A stretch of 64,000 nucleotides of DNA from contig NZ_JAFEWD010000002.1 in assembly GCF_017355855.1 (NCBI RefSeq), forward strand, positions 434,001 to 498,000, read 5' to 3'. This document shows positions 37,886 through 46,515 of the stretch, piece by piece. A model generated the notes under the pieces. It ran no database searches. It saw nothing but the letters and a program-made list of their open reading frames with translations, and had not been told where the DNA came from. The position numbers and the translations under genes were made by a program. Source of the stretch: Pedobacter sp. SYSU D00535 (GTDB lineage Bacteria > Bacteroidota > Bacteroidia > Sphingobacteriales > Sphingobacteriaceae). Position 1 is the first letter of the stretch. Each line of letters opens with the position of its first letter.

Positions 37886-38974
37886 TTACCTGTGGAGGCG
37901 CGTCTCTGCCAGTACCGCTGTTTTAGGTCTTTCAGCTTCAGGCAGCTTTGCTGCGGTAGTTGCGGTGCTAGCCGCAGGGGTATTTATTTTTTTGTAGACA
38001 GAGGGGTATTTTGCCTTATGAGCTTTTAACAATTGGGCAAAATTGCCGGCCTTCGATAAGTCTGATGCTTCCTGTAGATCCTGACGAGCGAGTTCGAAGT
38101 CTCCCTTCAATATTTTAACTACACTCAAATTTAATAGGGAGCTAATGGTAGCGGCAGTATCTGCGAGTGTCCTGGCTTGTGTATTAGCTTGAATATAAAA
38201 CCATTTAGCCTGCGACAGGCGTTTTTGTTGCAAATGCAGACCGCCGAGGAAATCAAAAGTGCGTAACCGTCCGTTGAGGTTATCGGCAGAGCTGAAGAAT
38301 CCAAGGGCTTTGCTTGTTGCGTAGAACTCGGCCAGCTTTGGTTTGTTTTCATTTCGCTTGATTTCTGCAATCCTCAGGTAAACCGATCCTAAGCTATCTC
38401 TTTTACAAACCTTATCGTATGCATTTTTTGCTATATCTGCGTATTTAAACGCCTCCTGATAATTCCGGCGCTTAAAATAATAGTTGGTGAGATGAAAAGC
38501 AGTGTTTCCTGCAGAGACAAATTCCCCGGCTGTATTCCAGATCTTAATAAGCTCGTCATATCTTTTTTTCGCTTCGGTGAAAACTCCGGTCTTCTCGTAA
38601 TAAGCAGCGAGTGTTTGGGTTACTTCCGCCCGTCCATATAGATCGCCCTGTTTTTTATACAGCGCATCGGCGGTAGAAAGTTGTGCAAACGCTTCTTTGC
38701 TCTTGATTCGCGTTAGCAGCTTGCCCATTGCCATCCTTACGTTCGCCTCCCAAAGGTCATCTTTGATCGTGTTGGTAACCAATGCTTTCCTGTAATTTTT
38801 CACTGCCTCTGTCGGTTTTTTTGGCGAGAGGAGGGAGGCCTGTAACATAAAGCTGTCGACTTTATGAGTTATAGAATCTGGTTGTGTTTTGGAAACAGTA
38901 ATGGAGTCTTTAACAGACGCAATACCTTGCTTATGGAAAAATAAAAATACTGTTAAGTAGATAAAAGCTTTCAT
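37886..38974 (-). CDS. Exported TPR-repeat protein, sensor-like but without kinase
   Basis: A 362-residue protein with a signal peptide (FIYLTVFLFFHKQGIA) and about five TPR units between residues 50 and 290. The arrangement is like the periplasmic TPR input region of Bacteroidota sensor kinases, with a two-residue signature such as YYEKTGVFTEAKKRYDELIK and YFKRRNYQEAFKYADIAK. After the repeats comes a low-complexity Ala/Thr tail instead of a transmembrane helix and kinase. It may be an adaptor or a truncated sensor; the protein ends cleanly with no sign of kinase remnants downstream. Confidence 0.82.
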   Translation of the reverse strand: MKAFIYLTVFLFFHKQGIASVKDSITVSKTQPDSITHKVDSFMLQASLLSPKKPTEAVKNYRKALVTNTIKDDLWEANVRMAMGKLLTRIKSKEAFAQLSTADALYKKQGDLYGRAEVTQTLAAYYEKTGVFTEAKKRYDELIKIWNTAGEFVSAGNTAFHLTNYYFKRRNYQEAFKYADIAKNAYDKVCKRDSLGSVYLRIAEIKRNENKPKLAEFYATSKALGFFSSADNLNGRLRTFDFLGGLHLQQKRLSQAKWFYIQANTQARTLADTAATISSLLNLSVVKILKGDFELARQDLQEASDLSKAGNFAQLLKAHKAKYPSVYKKINTPAASTATTAAKLPEAERPKTAVLAETRLHR

Positions 38975-39079
38975 GTAGTGGTGTTTTTGAAAGCTTGTCT
39001 ATAAGAAACTTTCAATACAGCCTCAGAGCAAAGCTTGTACCAATTATAATTAATGAACATAAAAACAACATACAGGCCT

Positions 39080-39087
39080 TATCTTTG
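39080..39087 (+). promoter_or_regulatory. TATCTTTG -7 element
   Basis: An exact TAnnTTTG match 21 bases before ATG 39109; the spacer and -33 element are weak. Confidence 0.45.
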
Positions 39088-39108
39088 GACTAGTTGGAGG
39101 TGAAATAA

Positions 39109-39354
39109 ATGGATATACGATATCAATATTATAACGAGGTAGTGCTAGCCTTTGGAGACTATGAAACGGATTTCAACGAAGGTGTTATTATCATTTATGT
39201 ACCTGATGATGCAAAACCCTTTGATGTGGTTGTTGGAAAAATTGAAGGTCAGCTTCAGCGAATTGCTCAGGCGCTTGATGTGCGGGATAAGGATGTGTTG
39301 ATTAAGGTTCAACGAACAAATGAAAGTAGGGAAATTCTTTTGGCAAGTGAATAG
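39109..39354 (+). CDS. Small protein of unknown function upstream of LOG gene
   Basis: An 81-residue acidic protein beginning MDIRYQYYNEVVLAFGDYET, with beta-strands (EGVIIIYVPDD, DVLIKVQRT) around a helix (GKIEGQLQRIAQAL). GTTGGAGGTGAAATAA lies just before the start, a good ribosome binding site. No family is recognised. It ends 20 bases before the LOG-family gene and is likely in the same operon. Confidence 0.75.
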   Translation: MDIRYQYYNEVVLAFGDYETDFNEGVIIIYVPDDAKPFDVVVGKIEGQLQRIAQALDVRDKDVLIKVQRTNESREILLASE

Positions 39355-39374
39355 GTGTTTGAATAATAAGTATT

Positions 39375-39965
39375 ATGAGAGTTAAGAGTATTTGTGTTTA
39401 CTGCGGGGCCAATTTCAATGGCGATGAACAACTAAAGCTAGCGATCGAAACACTTGCCTCTGTTCTGGTAAACAAAGGCATTCAGCTGGTGTACGGAGGA
39501 GGTAGTGTGGGCGTAATGGGGCTGATTGCTGATGCCGTGCTGGGTAAAGGGGGAAGAGTGACAGGCGTTATCCCTCAGTTTCTTATGGATAAGGAGGTGG
39601 GCCACGGAGGTGTTTCCGAGATGATCGTCACCGAAAACATGCATCAGCGGAAGCAGAAGATGGCCGACATTTCAGACGCTTTCATTGTCTTGCCGGGAGG
39701 ATTTGGCACACTTGAAGAATTTTTTGAAGTACTTACGTGGCTTCAGCTCGGCCTGCACAATAAGCCTATCGCCGTGCTTAATATAGAGGGCTTCTATGAT
39801 CATCTGTTTGCTCAAATGGATTTAATGGTAGAACGACAGTTTTTAAAACCCACCAACCGGAATTTGGTGATCAACGAGGCAGACCCGGAGCGACTGGTAG
39901 AAAAAATTGAATCTTTTGAGGCTCGTCCTGACGATGTCTGGTTCAGAGATCGCAACTTAACCTAA
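39375..39965 (+). CDS. LOG-family nucleoside-5'-monophosphate phosphoribohydrolase
   Basis: A 196-residue TIGR00730 protein: VYCGANFNG at the start, GGGSVGVMG (41–49), MHQRKQKM, and the LOG signature PGGFGTLEEF at 107–116. Members hydrolyse cytokinin riboside 5'-monophosphate, or related nucleotides such as AMP in bacteria, releasing the base. Start ATG 39375 gives the family length. It is probably co-transcribed with the 81-residue gene. Confidence 0.93.
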   Translation: MRVKSICVYCGANFNGDEQLKLAIETLASVLVNKGIQLVYGGGSVGVMGLIADAVLGKGGRVTGVIPQFLMDKEVGHGGVSEMIVTENMHQRKQKMADISDAFIVLPGGFGTLEEFFEVLTWLQLGLHNKPIAVLNIEGFYDHLFAQMDLMVERQFLKPTNRNLVINEADPERLVEKIESFEARPDDVWFRDRNLT

Positions 39966-40187
39966 AAAAGGTAGACGTTGCCACTTGTTTCTGTTTCTTC
40001 GTTGGAAAATATTTCTACTTTTTGAGTTACTTTCCTACAGGTGTTTTCTTTTTAGTTTGTCTTTTTAAACTGCTGATTTACTAACACCTTTGCTTTGTAT
40101 TTGTTTTAAAAAAGGTGAAAAAAACCTTGTTCGAATTTGGGTCATTTCCTATATTGTAGTGGCTTTTAGCCGCTTTGATGAGTATAG

Positions 40188-40397
40188 ATGGAAGCACAAA
40201 AAGATTTACGTAGTACGAAGCATTATATTGTGTTCAGAATTGGGGCTGATACCGATATCAAAAATGGAAGGGTGAAGATGGTTGAAAAAACATTGAAGGC
40301 TTTAGAGGCGAAAGAAGATTATGTCGCTTGTCAGGCGTTGTATGATGCCCTGCAATTTCATTTAACACAACAGCCGAAACTGGTTGAGATGGCTTAA
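40188..40397 (+). CDS. Small protein of unknown function
   Basis: A 69-residue protein (MEAQKDLRSTKHYIVFRIGAD...), with a beta strand, a basic helix and an alpha-helical C-terminal half (EKTLKALEAKEDYVACQALYDALQFH). No domain is recognised. The upstream 220 bases hold no strong promoter. The frame is open farther upstream in another register, but this ATG start gives the only stable protein. Convergent with the YflT/DUF2382 gene. Confidence 0.5.
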   Translation: MEAQKDLRSTKHYIVFRIGADTDIKNGRVKMVEKTLKALEAKEDYVACQALYDALQFHLTQQPKLVEMA

Positions 40398-40460
40398 TAC
40401 AAAGGCTTTATCCCAAGCCGTTTACTTTTGTAGCAACAACTTGGGATATAGCCTTTTCAA

Positions 40461-41312
40461 TTAGACGTCCCGGTTGGTATTAAAGGACGAATTAGTGTTG
40501 CGATTGTTTTTAGGAAGTTTGTCAACGTCTACCTCTGTTCGTTTTACTGTATCACGGATAGTTTCGTCTCTTTCCTCAACCTCCTTATTTAAAGAAACTT
40601 CTTCTACTACCCGAGCCTCTTTGTTGACAACGGGTATCTCTTTATGTTCTTTAAATTCTACAGTTCCTTCACGGAATGTATCGAAATCGGCCTGAGAAGC
40701 TTCTCGATTCACGGGATTGCGCTCTACTGTCACCCGCTCATTGCGTAGTCGCACATGCTCTTCAACGGGTTTTTCTACAATACGACTGTGAAGGCGGGTG
40801 CCCCCACTTTCCACCTCACGTTTACCTACCTCGAGGTTCTCTTCGATCACCGGGATCTTTCGGTTGGTCATGTCGTCTAGGTTCCGGTCCGTGTAGGCGT
40901 CCCCTGTGTTTAAACTTGTATTGCCCATGCTGTTTTTATTCAGATCTCCGTAGTCGGTTGAACTGCGGTATTGCGCGATGCGCTCATCCACATCAACAGC
41001 TCCGGCCTGGTCTAAAATTTCCGCTGCGCGTTCGGCTTCCGATCTGTTCTCTGCATAAACAGTGATGGTAGAACCGCGACGGGCTACCTCCGCATAGTTA
41101 CGCGCCTCATCATTGTCATTCCCAAAAAGATTGCTGAAAAAGCCACTGATACTGCTTGCCCAGTCGCTGTCCTCTTGGTTATCCACATCGTGGCTATCGC
41201 CCCTCTGACTGATGTCGATTCTTTCTCTGGTAAAACCTCTTGCGATCAACTTTTCTACAGCATCTTGTGCCTGATTGGTGCTGTCAAAAATCCCAATTAC
41301 TGTTTGTGACAT
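40461..41312 (-). CDS. YflT-like and DUF2382 (YsnF/AvaK) stress protein
   Basis: A 283-residue protein. The first ~110 residues match the YflT heat-stress domain (TVIGIFDSTNQAQDAVEKLI, a Gly-rich turn, AERAAEILDQAGAVDVDERI). The rest holds DUF2382 sequence: IPVIEENLEVGKREVESGG, then RLRNERVTVERNPVN, and EIPVVNKEARVVEEVSL. These are cytoplasmic stress-linked proteins of unknown biochemistry. AAGGAGGT lies 6 bases before ATG 41312, an unusually strong Shine-Dalgarno for this group. It follows a second DUF2382 gene on the same strand. Confidence 0.88.
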   Translation of the reverse strand: MSQTVIGIFDSTNQAQDAVEKLIARGFTRERIDISQRGDSHDVDNQEDSDWASSISGFFSNLFGNDNDEARNYAEVARRGSTITVYAENRSEAERAAEILDQAGAVDVDERIAQYRSSTDYGDLNKNSMGNTSLNTGDAYTDRNLDDMTNRKIPVIEENLEVGKREVESGGTRLHSRIVEKPVEEHVRLRNERVTVERNPVNREASQADFDTFREGTVEFKEHKEIPVVNKEARVVEEVSLNKEVEERDETIRDTVKRTEVDVDKLPKNNRNTNSSFNTNRDV

Positions 41313-41356
41313 GTTTTTTACCTCCTTAGTTAGGTGTTTGATAGATGTTTGTTTGT

Positions 41357-41791
41357 TCACTGTTGGTTCGGGTCAGCGTTCACCCGACTTATTATGACTT
41401 CTTCTTTGCGCAGAATATCCTGATGAGTACTTGAAGTTTTCTCCTGCTTTCTGGTGATGCGGACCTCTTCTACCAACAGTAACTTCTTTTCTACTACCAG
41501 TACTTCTTTTAATATAGGGATGATGGTGGTATCTCCTTCTTGCCGCATGGCGGGAGGGGCAGTGTCAACATATTGATTGATCTTCACCCTGTCCACATTA
41601 ACGTGCTCGTTAGTTACAGGGATGTCTACACTTTCTACTGTCTGGTGAACTTTTTTCGTCACAGAAACCGTCCCCGACTCAACTGTTTTGGATTTTATGT
41701 CGAATTGTTCTTCTATTACCGGAACTATTACTTGTTTATCTGTACTTTGTATTTCCGGTGTTTGATCTGGTCGCCTTTGTTGCTGTTCCAT
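41357..41791 (-). CDS. DUF2382 (YsnF/AvaK) domain protein
   Basis: A 144-residue protein: a short Gln-rich start, then one DUF2382 domain with VIVPVIEEQFDIKSKTVESGTVSV, VDIPVTNEHVNVDRVKIN and TIIPILKEVLVVEKKLLLVEEVRI. It reads into the YflT/DUF2382 gene (44-base gap to its preferred start), so the two form a stress-protein pair. Glu/Val/Lys-rich and repetitive, no membrane segment. Confidence 0.87.
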   Translation of the reverse strand: MEQQQRRPDQTPEIQSTDKQVIVPVIEEQFDIKSKTVESGTVSVTKKVHQTVESVDIPVTNEHVNVDRVKINQYVDTAPPAMRQEGDTTIIPILKEVLVVEKKLLLVEEVRITRKQEKTSSTHQDILRKEEVIISRVNADPNQQ

Positions 41792-42155
41792 CTGTTTTTC
41801 GGCTACTTATTCCTGTGTTGATTTGTGAACACCCTGTCGTTCGCAATAGGCGGACCACCACTATTGTAAATGGATTTAAATCGAATATTTCTCGTGGGTT
41901 AAGCCGCATGGGCAACTATCACGTAGAATATCTATAGTTTTAGGACAAATCGTTGAAGTCAAAGAAAGCCTGCAATAATTCGTTAGGTTCCAAAATGTGT
42001 ACTTTTTGTAGTCTTGAGGGGTCAAATACACAATTTTTAATTTCAATTTAGGCTTCTGTAGAGATATTGTAATTTCAACTGTTCAATTTTTTTGAAAGAT
42101 ATTTTGAGAACTCTGCGTTTTTTATTCTGTTTATCAACTATCAATAACAATAACT
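41792..42155. other. 364-base intergenic region between divergent genes
   Basis: AT-rich DNA between the divergent DUF2382 and osmC genes. It must hold both promoters, but no perfect TAnnTTTG box and no strong repeat or RNA structure was found. Several A/T tracts occur. Nothing else can be assigned. Confidence 0.5.
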
Positions 42156-42590
42156 ATGATCAGAAAATCAACAGCTGTTTGGCAAGGAACCGGAAAAGAA
42201 GGAAGCGGTACCTTAACATCAACTAGCGGAGTATTAAGTAATACACCGTATTCATTTGCAGCCCGTTTTGAAAGCGAAGATGGACAGGCTGGTACAAATC
42301 CGGAAGAATTAATTGCTGCGGCCCATGCCGGATGTTTTGCCATGGCCCTTAGTTTTCAGCTTAGCGGCGCAGGCTTCCCTCCTGATAAACTGCAGACAGA
42401 AGCTTTAGTTAGGGTGGATGCGGTAGAAGGAGGTTTCGCTGTAACTTCTATTACCTTGAAGCTGGAAGCTACAGTTCCTAATATTAGCGAGGAACAGTTT
42501 ATGGAGTTAGCTCAGTCAGCCAAACAAAACTGTCCTATCAGCAAAGCCTTATCAGCTGTAGACATTTCTTTAGAGGCTAAATTAGTCTAA
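42156..42590 (+). CDS. OsmC family peroxidase
   Basis: A 144-residue protein with both peroxidatic cysteines of OsmC: Cys60 in AAAHAGCFAM and Cys126 in AKQNCPIS. GTNPEELIAAAHAGCF is the family signature. OsmC dimers reduce organic hydroperoxides in the cytoplasm. It is monocistronic and ends at a strong bidirectional terminator. Confidence 0.95.
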   Translation: MIRKSTAVWQGTGKEGSGTLTSTSGVLSNTPYSFAARFESEDGQAGTNPEELIAAAHAGCFAMALSFQLSGAGFPPDKLQTEALVRVDAVEGGFAVTSITLKLEATVPNISEEQFMELAQSAKQNCPISKALSAVDISLEAKLV

Positions 42591-42591
42591 C

Positions 42592-42631
42592 AAAAGAAAA
42601 CCGGAGATCACAATTTCTCCGGTTTTCTTTT
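42592..42631. terminator. Strong bidirectional terminator between osmC and exbD
   Basis: A perfect 16-bp inverted repeat (42592–42607 with 42616–42631) around an 8-base loop. The outer arms are A-rich on one side and T-rich on the other, so it can stop transcription from both directions. It serves the OsmC gene and the convergent exbD-like gene. Confidence 0.92.
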
Positions 42632-42636
42632 CCTCA

Positions 42637-43176
42637 TCAATAAATTCCTTTTTTCCTCATTTGATTAATTTCTGCAGCACTCAAGTCTGCAATAAAATAG
42701 GTGTTCACTCCAGCTATTTTTAGTTCATCGAGAATGTCAACAAGATTTTTATAACTCGATTTATCACTTGGCTTCACCACCACAATTAGTCCTTTTGTTA
42801 TACTCCCCGAACTCTGGATAGCCTCTTTGTTTTTGGCCGTAATCTCTTTTCGAATGCCACTGCTGCTATAGTGAGTAGTGCTCGGCCCTGCGAGGGGATT
42901 AGCTACAGCTCCCATGTACCACAGTACCTTGTTATTGTCCCCAAGGCAAATAGTCATCGATCGATTATCGGGAATTTTAAAGCCACTACCCCCAGGCGCC
43001 TTGTCTGGCATTGCTAACGGCATGTTGTGAAACTTGGAAAGCGAACTGGTGAGCATAAAAAAGGTAATTAACAGGAACATTAGATCTACCATTGCAGTCA
43101 AATCAACTCGCGCTGCTATAGTTTGAGTTCTCCTTCGGCCTCTCAGGCTTCTGGCTTGGGTGTTTAATTCGGCCAT
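42637..43176 (-). CDS. Biopolymer transporter ExbD/TolR family protein
   Basis: A 179-residue protein with one N-terminal transmembrane helix carrying the conserved Asp (VDLTAMVDLMFLLITFFMLTSSL) and a periplasmic domain with the IVVVKPSDKSSYKNLVDILDELK fold. ExbD proteins, with an ExbB proton channel, energise TonB-dependent outer-membrane transport. No exbB or tonB gene is adjacent here, which is unusual. ATG 43176 gives a normal cytoplasmic tail; earlier starts add an unlikely leader. Confidence 0.9.
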   Translation of the reverse strand: MAELNTQARSLRGRRRTQTIAARVDLTAMVDLMFLLITFFMLTSSLSKFHNMPLAMPDKAPGGSGFKIPDNRSMTICLGDNNKVLWYMGAVANPLAGPSTTHYSSSGIRKEITAKNKEAIQSSGSITKGLIVVVKPSDKSSYKNLVDILDELKIAGVNTYFIADLSAAEINQMRKKGIY

Positions 43177-43317
43177 TGTTTTAAGGGTTATATCAGATAG
43201 ATGAGCTGCGTGCTGGATTTCCATAAGCTGCCCAAGGGGTTTCAAGCCTGATAAATAAATAAACGGACGTCAACATTTTCCCCGTTTAGCTGTTGCAAGC
43301 CTGTTTACTTTATTACT

Positions 43318-43461
43318 ATGATAAAACGTTACCTATTTGATAAGCTATGCTTGTTGGTTCTGCACATTCTTGGAGTTCTTTATGTTGGCTGGCTACGGGC
43401 AGAGTGCTTCGTTGTAGAGTTCTTTGATCGGCAGGGAATTGCAGGGAATAAGCAGAAGTAA
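43318..43461 (+). CDS. Possible small membrane protein, unknown function
   Basis: A 47-residue frame from ATG 43318 to TAA 43459–43461. It has a hydrophobic stretch (LCLLVLHILGVLYVGWL) that could span a membrane and a charged tail. No family or ribosome binding site is evident. The frame is open and the composition is reasonable, but coding remains uncertain. Confidence 0.35.
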   Translation: MIKRYLFDKLCLLVLHILGVLYVGWLRAECFVVEFFDRQGIAGNKQK

Positions 43462-43668
43462 TTTTAAAGCTTCTGGATTTATTGGAGTCTCGCTGTAAGA
43501 TCATTTTCAAGTATTTAACTATTTATTTAATAGTAATTCTCTACTTAAAAAGGTTCTCATATTTCAATATTTTCTCTTCTTTTTGATTAAATTATCAAAA
43601 AAATAGCACCTTTTTTAAAAAAGATTGTTTCGATAGTACATCTACAAGTATTATTGAGAAATCTACCT

Positions 43669-44556
43669 ATGAAAAAAGCGTACATTGTTCTTGCTCACAA
43701 GAACCCGGATCAACTTTATCGACTCATTGAACGCCTGGACGACGGCTCATCAAAAGTCTATCTTCACATTGATAAAAGAATCCCTATTTCAGAGTTTCAG
43801 GGAGTGGAACGGTTTGGGCATTTTGTCCAGATGGTAAAGCGCGTTCCCTCTGCCTGGGCCAGTATTGGAAATGTTTTAGCTACGCTCAACGCTATGCAAG
43901 CAATCAAAGAGTCGGGGGTGAACTACGGTCAGGTGATTTTGTTGAGCGGCCAAGATTATCCGATAAAAGCTGCCGAAGAAATTGACCGCGCTTATGAAGA
44001 ATCGCCCTATTCGATTTTCTTTGAGTACTGGCCTATGCCGGACTTCGAGCGCTGGCCACATCACCAGGGTGGCATGTACCGGGTTAACAAATATTTTATT
44101 GGGATGAAGAGCCATGAGATCTTTTGCTCTAAATCGCTCAATTTCATCGGGAACCTTATTCCCCCCTTATCCAGGAAGGTCCCGGAAAGAATGCAACCCT
44201 ACGCCGGTTCTACCTGGTGGAGCATTGATATGTATGGTTTAAATTATGTTTTGGACTATGTAAATAAGCATCCAGGATATATCAATTACCACAAGTACAC
44301 TTTCGGATCCGACGAGCTGTTCTTTCACATGATCCTGCTTAATAGCACCGATGAGAAGTTGCTTAGCCGCATAGAGAACAATAACAAGAGATTTATCAGA
44401 TGGCAAACCACTTCAATTGCTCACCCTGATATTTTGCAAACTGAAGACCTTGATCAAATTCTTGAGTCGCCCGGCCTTTTTGCCCGGAAGTTCGATATGT
44501 ACAAGGATGAGCAAATCCTTGATCTGATTGACGAACACTGCCTGATGGCAGTTTAA
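43669..44556 (+). CDS. GT14 (core-2/I-branching-like) glycosyltransferase
   Basis: A 295-residue protein starting MKKAYIVLAHKNPDQLYRLI, the opening of the beta-1,6-N-acetylglucosaminyltransferase family (GT14). Later blocks are VILLSGQDYPI, STWWSIDMYGLNYVL and TFGSDELFFHMIL. Bacterial members transfer sugars to surface polysaccharides or lipids. It has no membrane anchor of its own. No other glycan genes are adjacent. ATG 43669 is preferred to the upstream start at 43654. Confidence 0.9.
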   Translation: MKKAYIVLAHKNPDQLYRLIERLDDGSSKVYLHIDKRIPISEFQGVERFGHFVQMVKRVPSAWASIGNVLATLNAMQAIKESGVNYGQVILLSGQDYPIKAAEEIDRAYEESPYSIFFEYWPMPDFERWPHHQGGMYRVNKYFIGMKSHEIFCSKSLNFIGNLIPPLSRKVPERMQPYAGSTWWSIDMYGLNYVLDYVNKHPGYINYHKYTFGSDELFFHMILLNSTDEKLLSRIENNNKRFIRWQTTSIAHPDILQTEDLDQILESPGLFARKFDMYKDEQILDLIDEHCLMAV

Positions 44557-44566
44557 ATATCTAGAG

Positions 44567-44590
44567 AAGCCGGCATCAAGCCGGCTTTTT
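44567..44590 (+). terminator. Rho-independent terminator after the GT14 gene
   Basis: A perfect 8-bp stem AAGCCGGC/GCCGGCTT with loop ATCAA and a following T-run, 10 bases after the stop codon. Confidence 0.88.
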
Positions 44591-44591
44591 C

Positions 44592-45752
44592 TTATTCCAA
44601 AACAGTGCTTTCCTCCTTGCCCGACAGCAGCCCCTTGTCCTGTTCCTTGTCGGTTTCAATTTCGGGAATAGCTTCAGTAAAAATGAGACCTTTTCTTGCT
44701 GCGTGTGCTGCAGCATCCGCCGCATTGTCTATCATTAGCATCTCGACGTTCATCTTCGCTACCTCCGCAGCTACCTCAAGCGCGATTTTTTCCCTTGCCA
44801 CCACTTGCACATCGCGGATGTAAATGGCTATGATTCTTCCGGGATATCTTTTTACTACCTCCTGGTATATCTTAGGGTCCTCCTGTCCACTATCGCCGAT
44901 CAGCACAAAGTTCAGATGAGGATACGTTAGCAAAATGTTTTCTATCTCCTTGAATTTGTGACTCATATGATCGCCGCCCATTAGTCTGTTTTGGTCAACA
45001 CCGAAGTCGCGAAGCAATAGTGGGCCTGCCGGGATGTCGTTCAGGTCCAGGTACTCTTTCAAAAGATCGTAGAGATTCCAGGGGCTGCTTGAGACGTAAA
45101 AAAATGGGTTGTTACGTTTTCCGTTCCGTCCCAGCTGCAACGACTTGTAAAAGGCCGACACTCCTGCAAAGGGTAGGCGAGTCCGAGCATTGTTCAGAAA
45201 AACGGTTCTGGACATCGCTAATAGGTTGGTTGCTGAGGTGTGGACGATCGTATCGTCAATATCGCTTATAACGCCAAATTCGGCGTCAAAGGGAGGAATC
45301 AGCACTTCAGCCTGAACTTTTAGATTTTCAGGATGTGGGATAGGTGCGCTCAATAGTTCAATTTCTATCGGGTGCCAGATATCATCCAGCTGCATCAGCT
45401 GAGAAGGGGCGAGGTTGAGCTTGAAGTAACCTTCATGATCAGTAATAACCTGATGCTCTTCATGCTGAAAGGTCACCCGGAGGATGGCGCCCGGGACTTC
45501 GTCACTCTCAAACCGCTTATACATGTTCAACAGGTTATTGAGGATCGTATCCTTGTCCGTTCCTGGCCTAATGAGCTTGTCTTCCAGAACCCGTCCAGTC
45601 AAATACAAGCGGTTTACCGTTCCGTAGCTTCGGTAAGGCACAATTTGAATCGGGTCGTTTAATTTCAACCGCTTCCGAAGTCCGAAGGTGAGATCGTCAA
45701 ATTTTTCCTCCACCTCCGCGATGTAATTTGAAAAGACTGATTTCCAATCCAT
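44592..45752 (-). CDS. App1-type phosphatase (DUF2183)
   Basis: A 386-residue protein. An N-terminal domain of about 155 residues (VPYRSYGTVNRLYLTGRVLED, DHEGYFKLNL) precedes the HAD-like App1 catalytic domain with GVISDIDDTIVHTS (DxDxT), FFYVSSSPWNLYDLL and VLIGDSGQEDPKIY. App1-type phosphatidate phosphatases act on phosphatidic acid; bacterial substrates are unproven. The C-terminus is acidic. It lies 24 bases from the upstream 96-residue gene on the same strand. Confidence 0.9.
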   Translation of the reverse strand: MDWKSVFSNYIAEVEEKFDDLTFGLRKRLKLNDPIQIVPYRSYGTVNRLYLTGRVLEDKLIRPGTDKDTILNNLLNMYKRFESDEVPGAILRVTFQHEEHQVITDHEGYFKLNLAPSQLMQLDDIWHPIEIELLSAPIPHPENLKVQAEVLIPPFDAEFGVISDIDDTIVHTSATNLLAMSRTVFLNNARTRLPFAGVSAFYKSLQLGRNGKRNNPFFYVSSSPWNLYDLLKEYLDLNDIPAGPLLLRDFGVDQNRLMGGDHMSHKFKEIENILLTYPHLNFVLIGDSGQEDPKIYQEVVKRYPGRIIAIYIRDVQVVAREKIALEVAAEVAKMNVEMLMIDNAADAAAHAARKGLIFTEAIPEIETDKEQDKGLLSGKEESTVLE

Positions 45753-45775
45753 ATGTTGGGGCTCGGTAATTCTTG

Positions 45776-46066
45776 TTAAATCAATCCCGGAGCATCGTTT
45801 TCAATTGCTCTTCCCAAAGCCTGCAGGTCTTCATGATTGAGCTCAAAGCTCCCCTGATCAAGAATCACCCAACCCTCTGTTTTCGTTTTTTGTACGATCA
45901 AATTTGGTGGCCTTTGACTTGCAATAGTTGTGTTTTTGGGATCTTTTTCCTCGTCGAATGCGTTAGCACTCTCCAGTTCGATCGCAAATAAACTGTCTTC
46001 CACCTGGTTTACATGTACGTCTGTCCGCACCCCCTTGAGTAAAAAATGAGTCCTGAATCCTGCCAT
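45776..46066 (-). CDS. Small protein of unknown function
   Basis: A 96-residue protein starting MAGFRTHFLLKGVRTDVHVNQ at ATG 46066. It alternates beta strands and two helices (FELNHEDLQALGRAIEN); no domain is known to me. Only 23 bases separate it from the App1-type gene downstream, so the two are likely co-transcribed. A start at 46093 would add nine residues. Confidence 0.65.
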   Translation of the reverse strand: MAGFRTHFLLKGVRTDVHVNQVEDSLFAIELESANAFDEEKDPKNTTIASQRPPNLIVQKTKTEGWVILDQGSFELNHEDLQALGRAIENDAPGLI

Positions 46067-46142
46067 ATTTTTTTTATTAAAAGACAAATTCAAGCTGCGA
46101 TAGTTTGATGAAGCTGCAGGCTGCCTGCCATTTTCCTTATTA

Positions 46143-46481
46143 TTAGCTTAAGAAATCCTCCCTTACAGGCGAGAAGCTGTCTACCAGACGTGCCGTTTCG
46201 GAAAGCAGTTGAATGCCATGCATCTTGTTGGAGGGAACGTAAAACATGTCGCCAGCGCGTAGATGTTGCGGTTCTTCACCTTCCATAAAAAATAGGACTT
46301 CTCCTGCGGCAATGTAGCAGGTTTGTTCATGGGGATGCGAGTGCATTGGATCAGGTTCGGCTTTCGGACCGTTGCTGAAATCCATGATGGCAGTTAGCAT
46401 CTTTTCAGTATGGACTAGTCGTCGCTCAAGACCTTCTGCAGGATGTTGAACTTCTGCTTCCTTGTAAATTAAAACTGGCAT
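46143..46481 (-). CDS. Cupin-domain protein
   Basis: A 112-residue single-cupin protein: motif 1 HSHPHEQTCYIAAGEVLFFMEG with the His ligands and Glu, motif 2 MFYVPSNKMHGIQLLS. The metal-binding His set is complete. Such small cupins are sugar isomerases, dioxygenases or binding proteins; none can be chosen. Start ATG 46481 gives the family length. Confidence 0.9.
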   Translation of the reverse strand: MPVLIYKEAEVQHPAEGLERRLVHTEKMLTAIMDFSNGPKAEPDPMHSHPHEQTCYIAAGEVLFFMEGEEPQHLRAGDMFYVPSNKMHGIQLLSETARLVDSFSPVREDFLS

Positions 46482-46515
46482 TTTTTTATGTTGTATAGTG
46501 GATAAATCTCGATTT

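Noticed and set aside
40676-41065. A 129-codon open frame on the plus strand.
   Set aside because: It lies antisense to the YflT/DUF2382 gene; its Cys- and Arg-rich product has no pattern and arises from the opposite frame.
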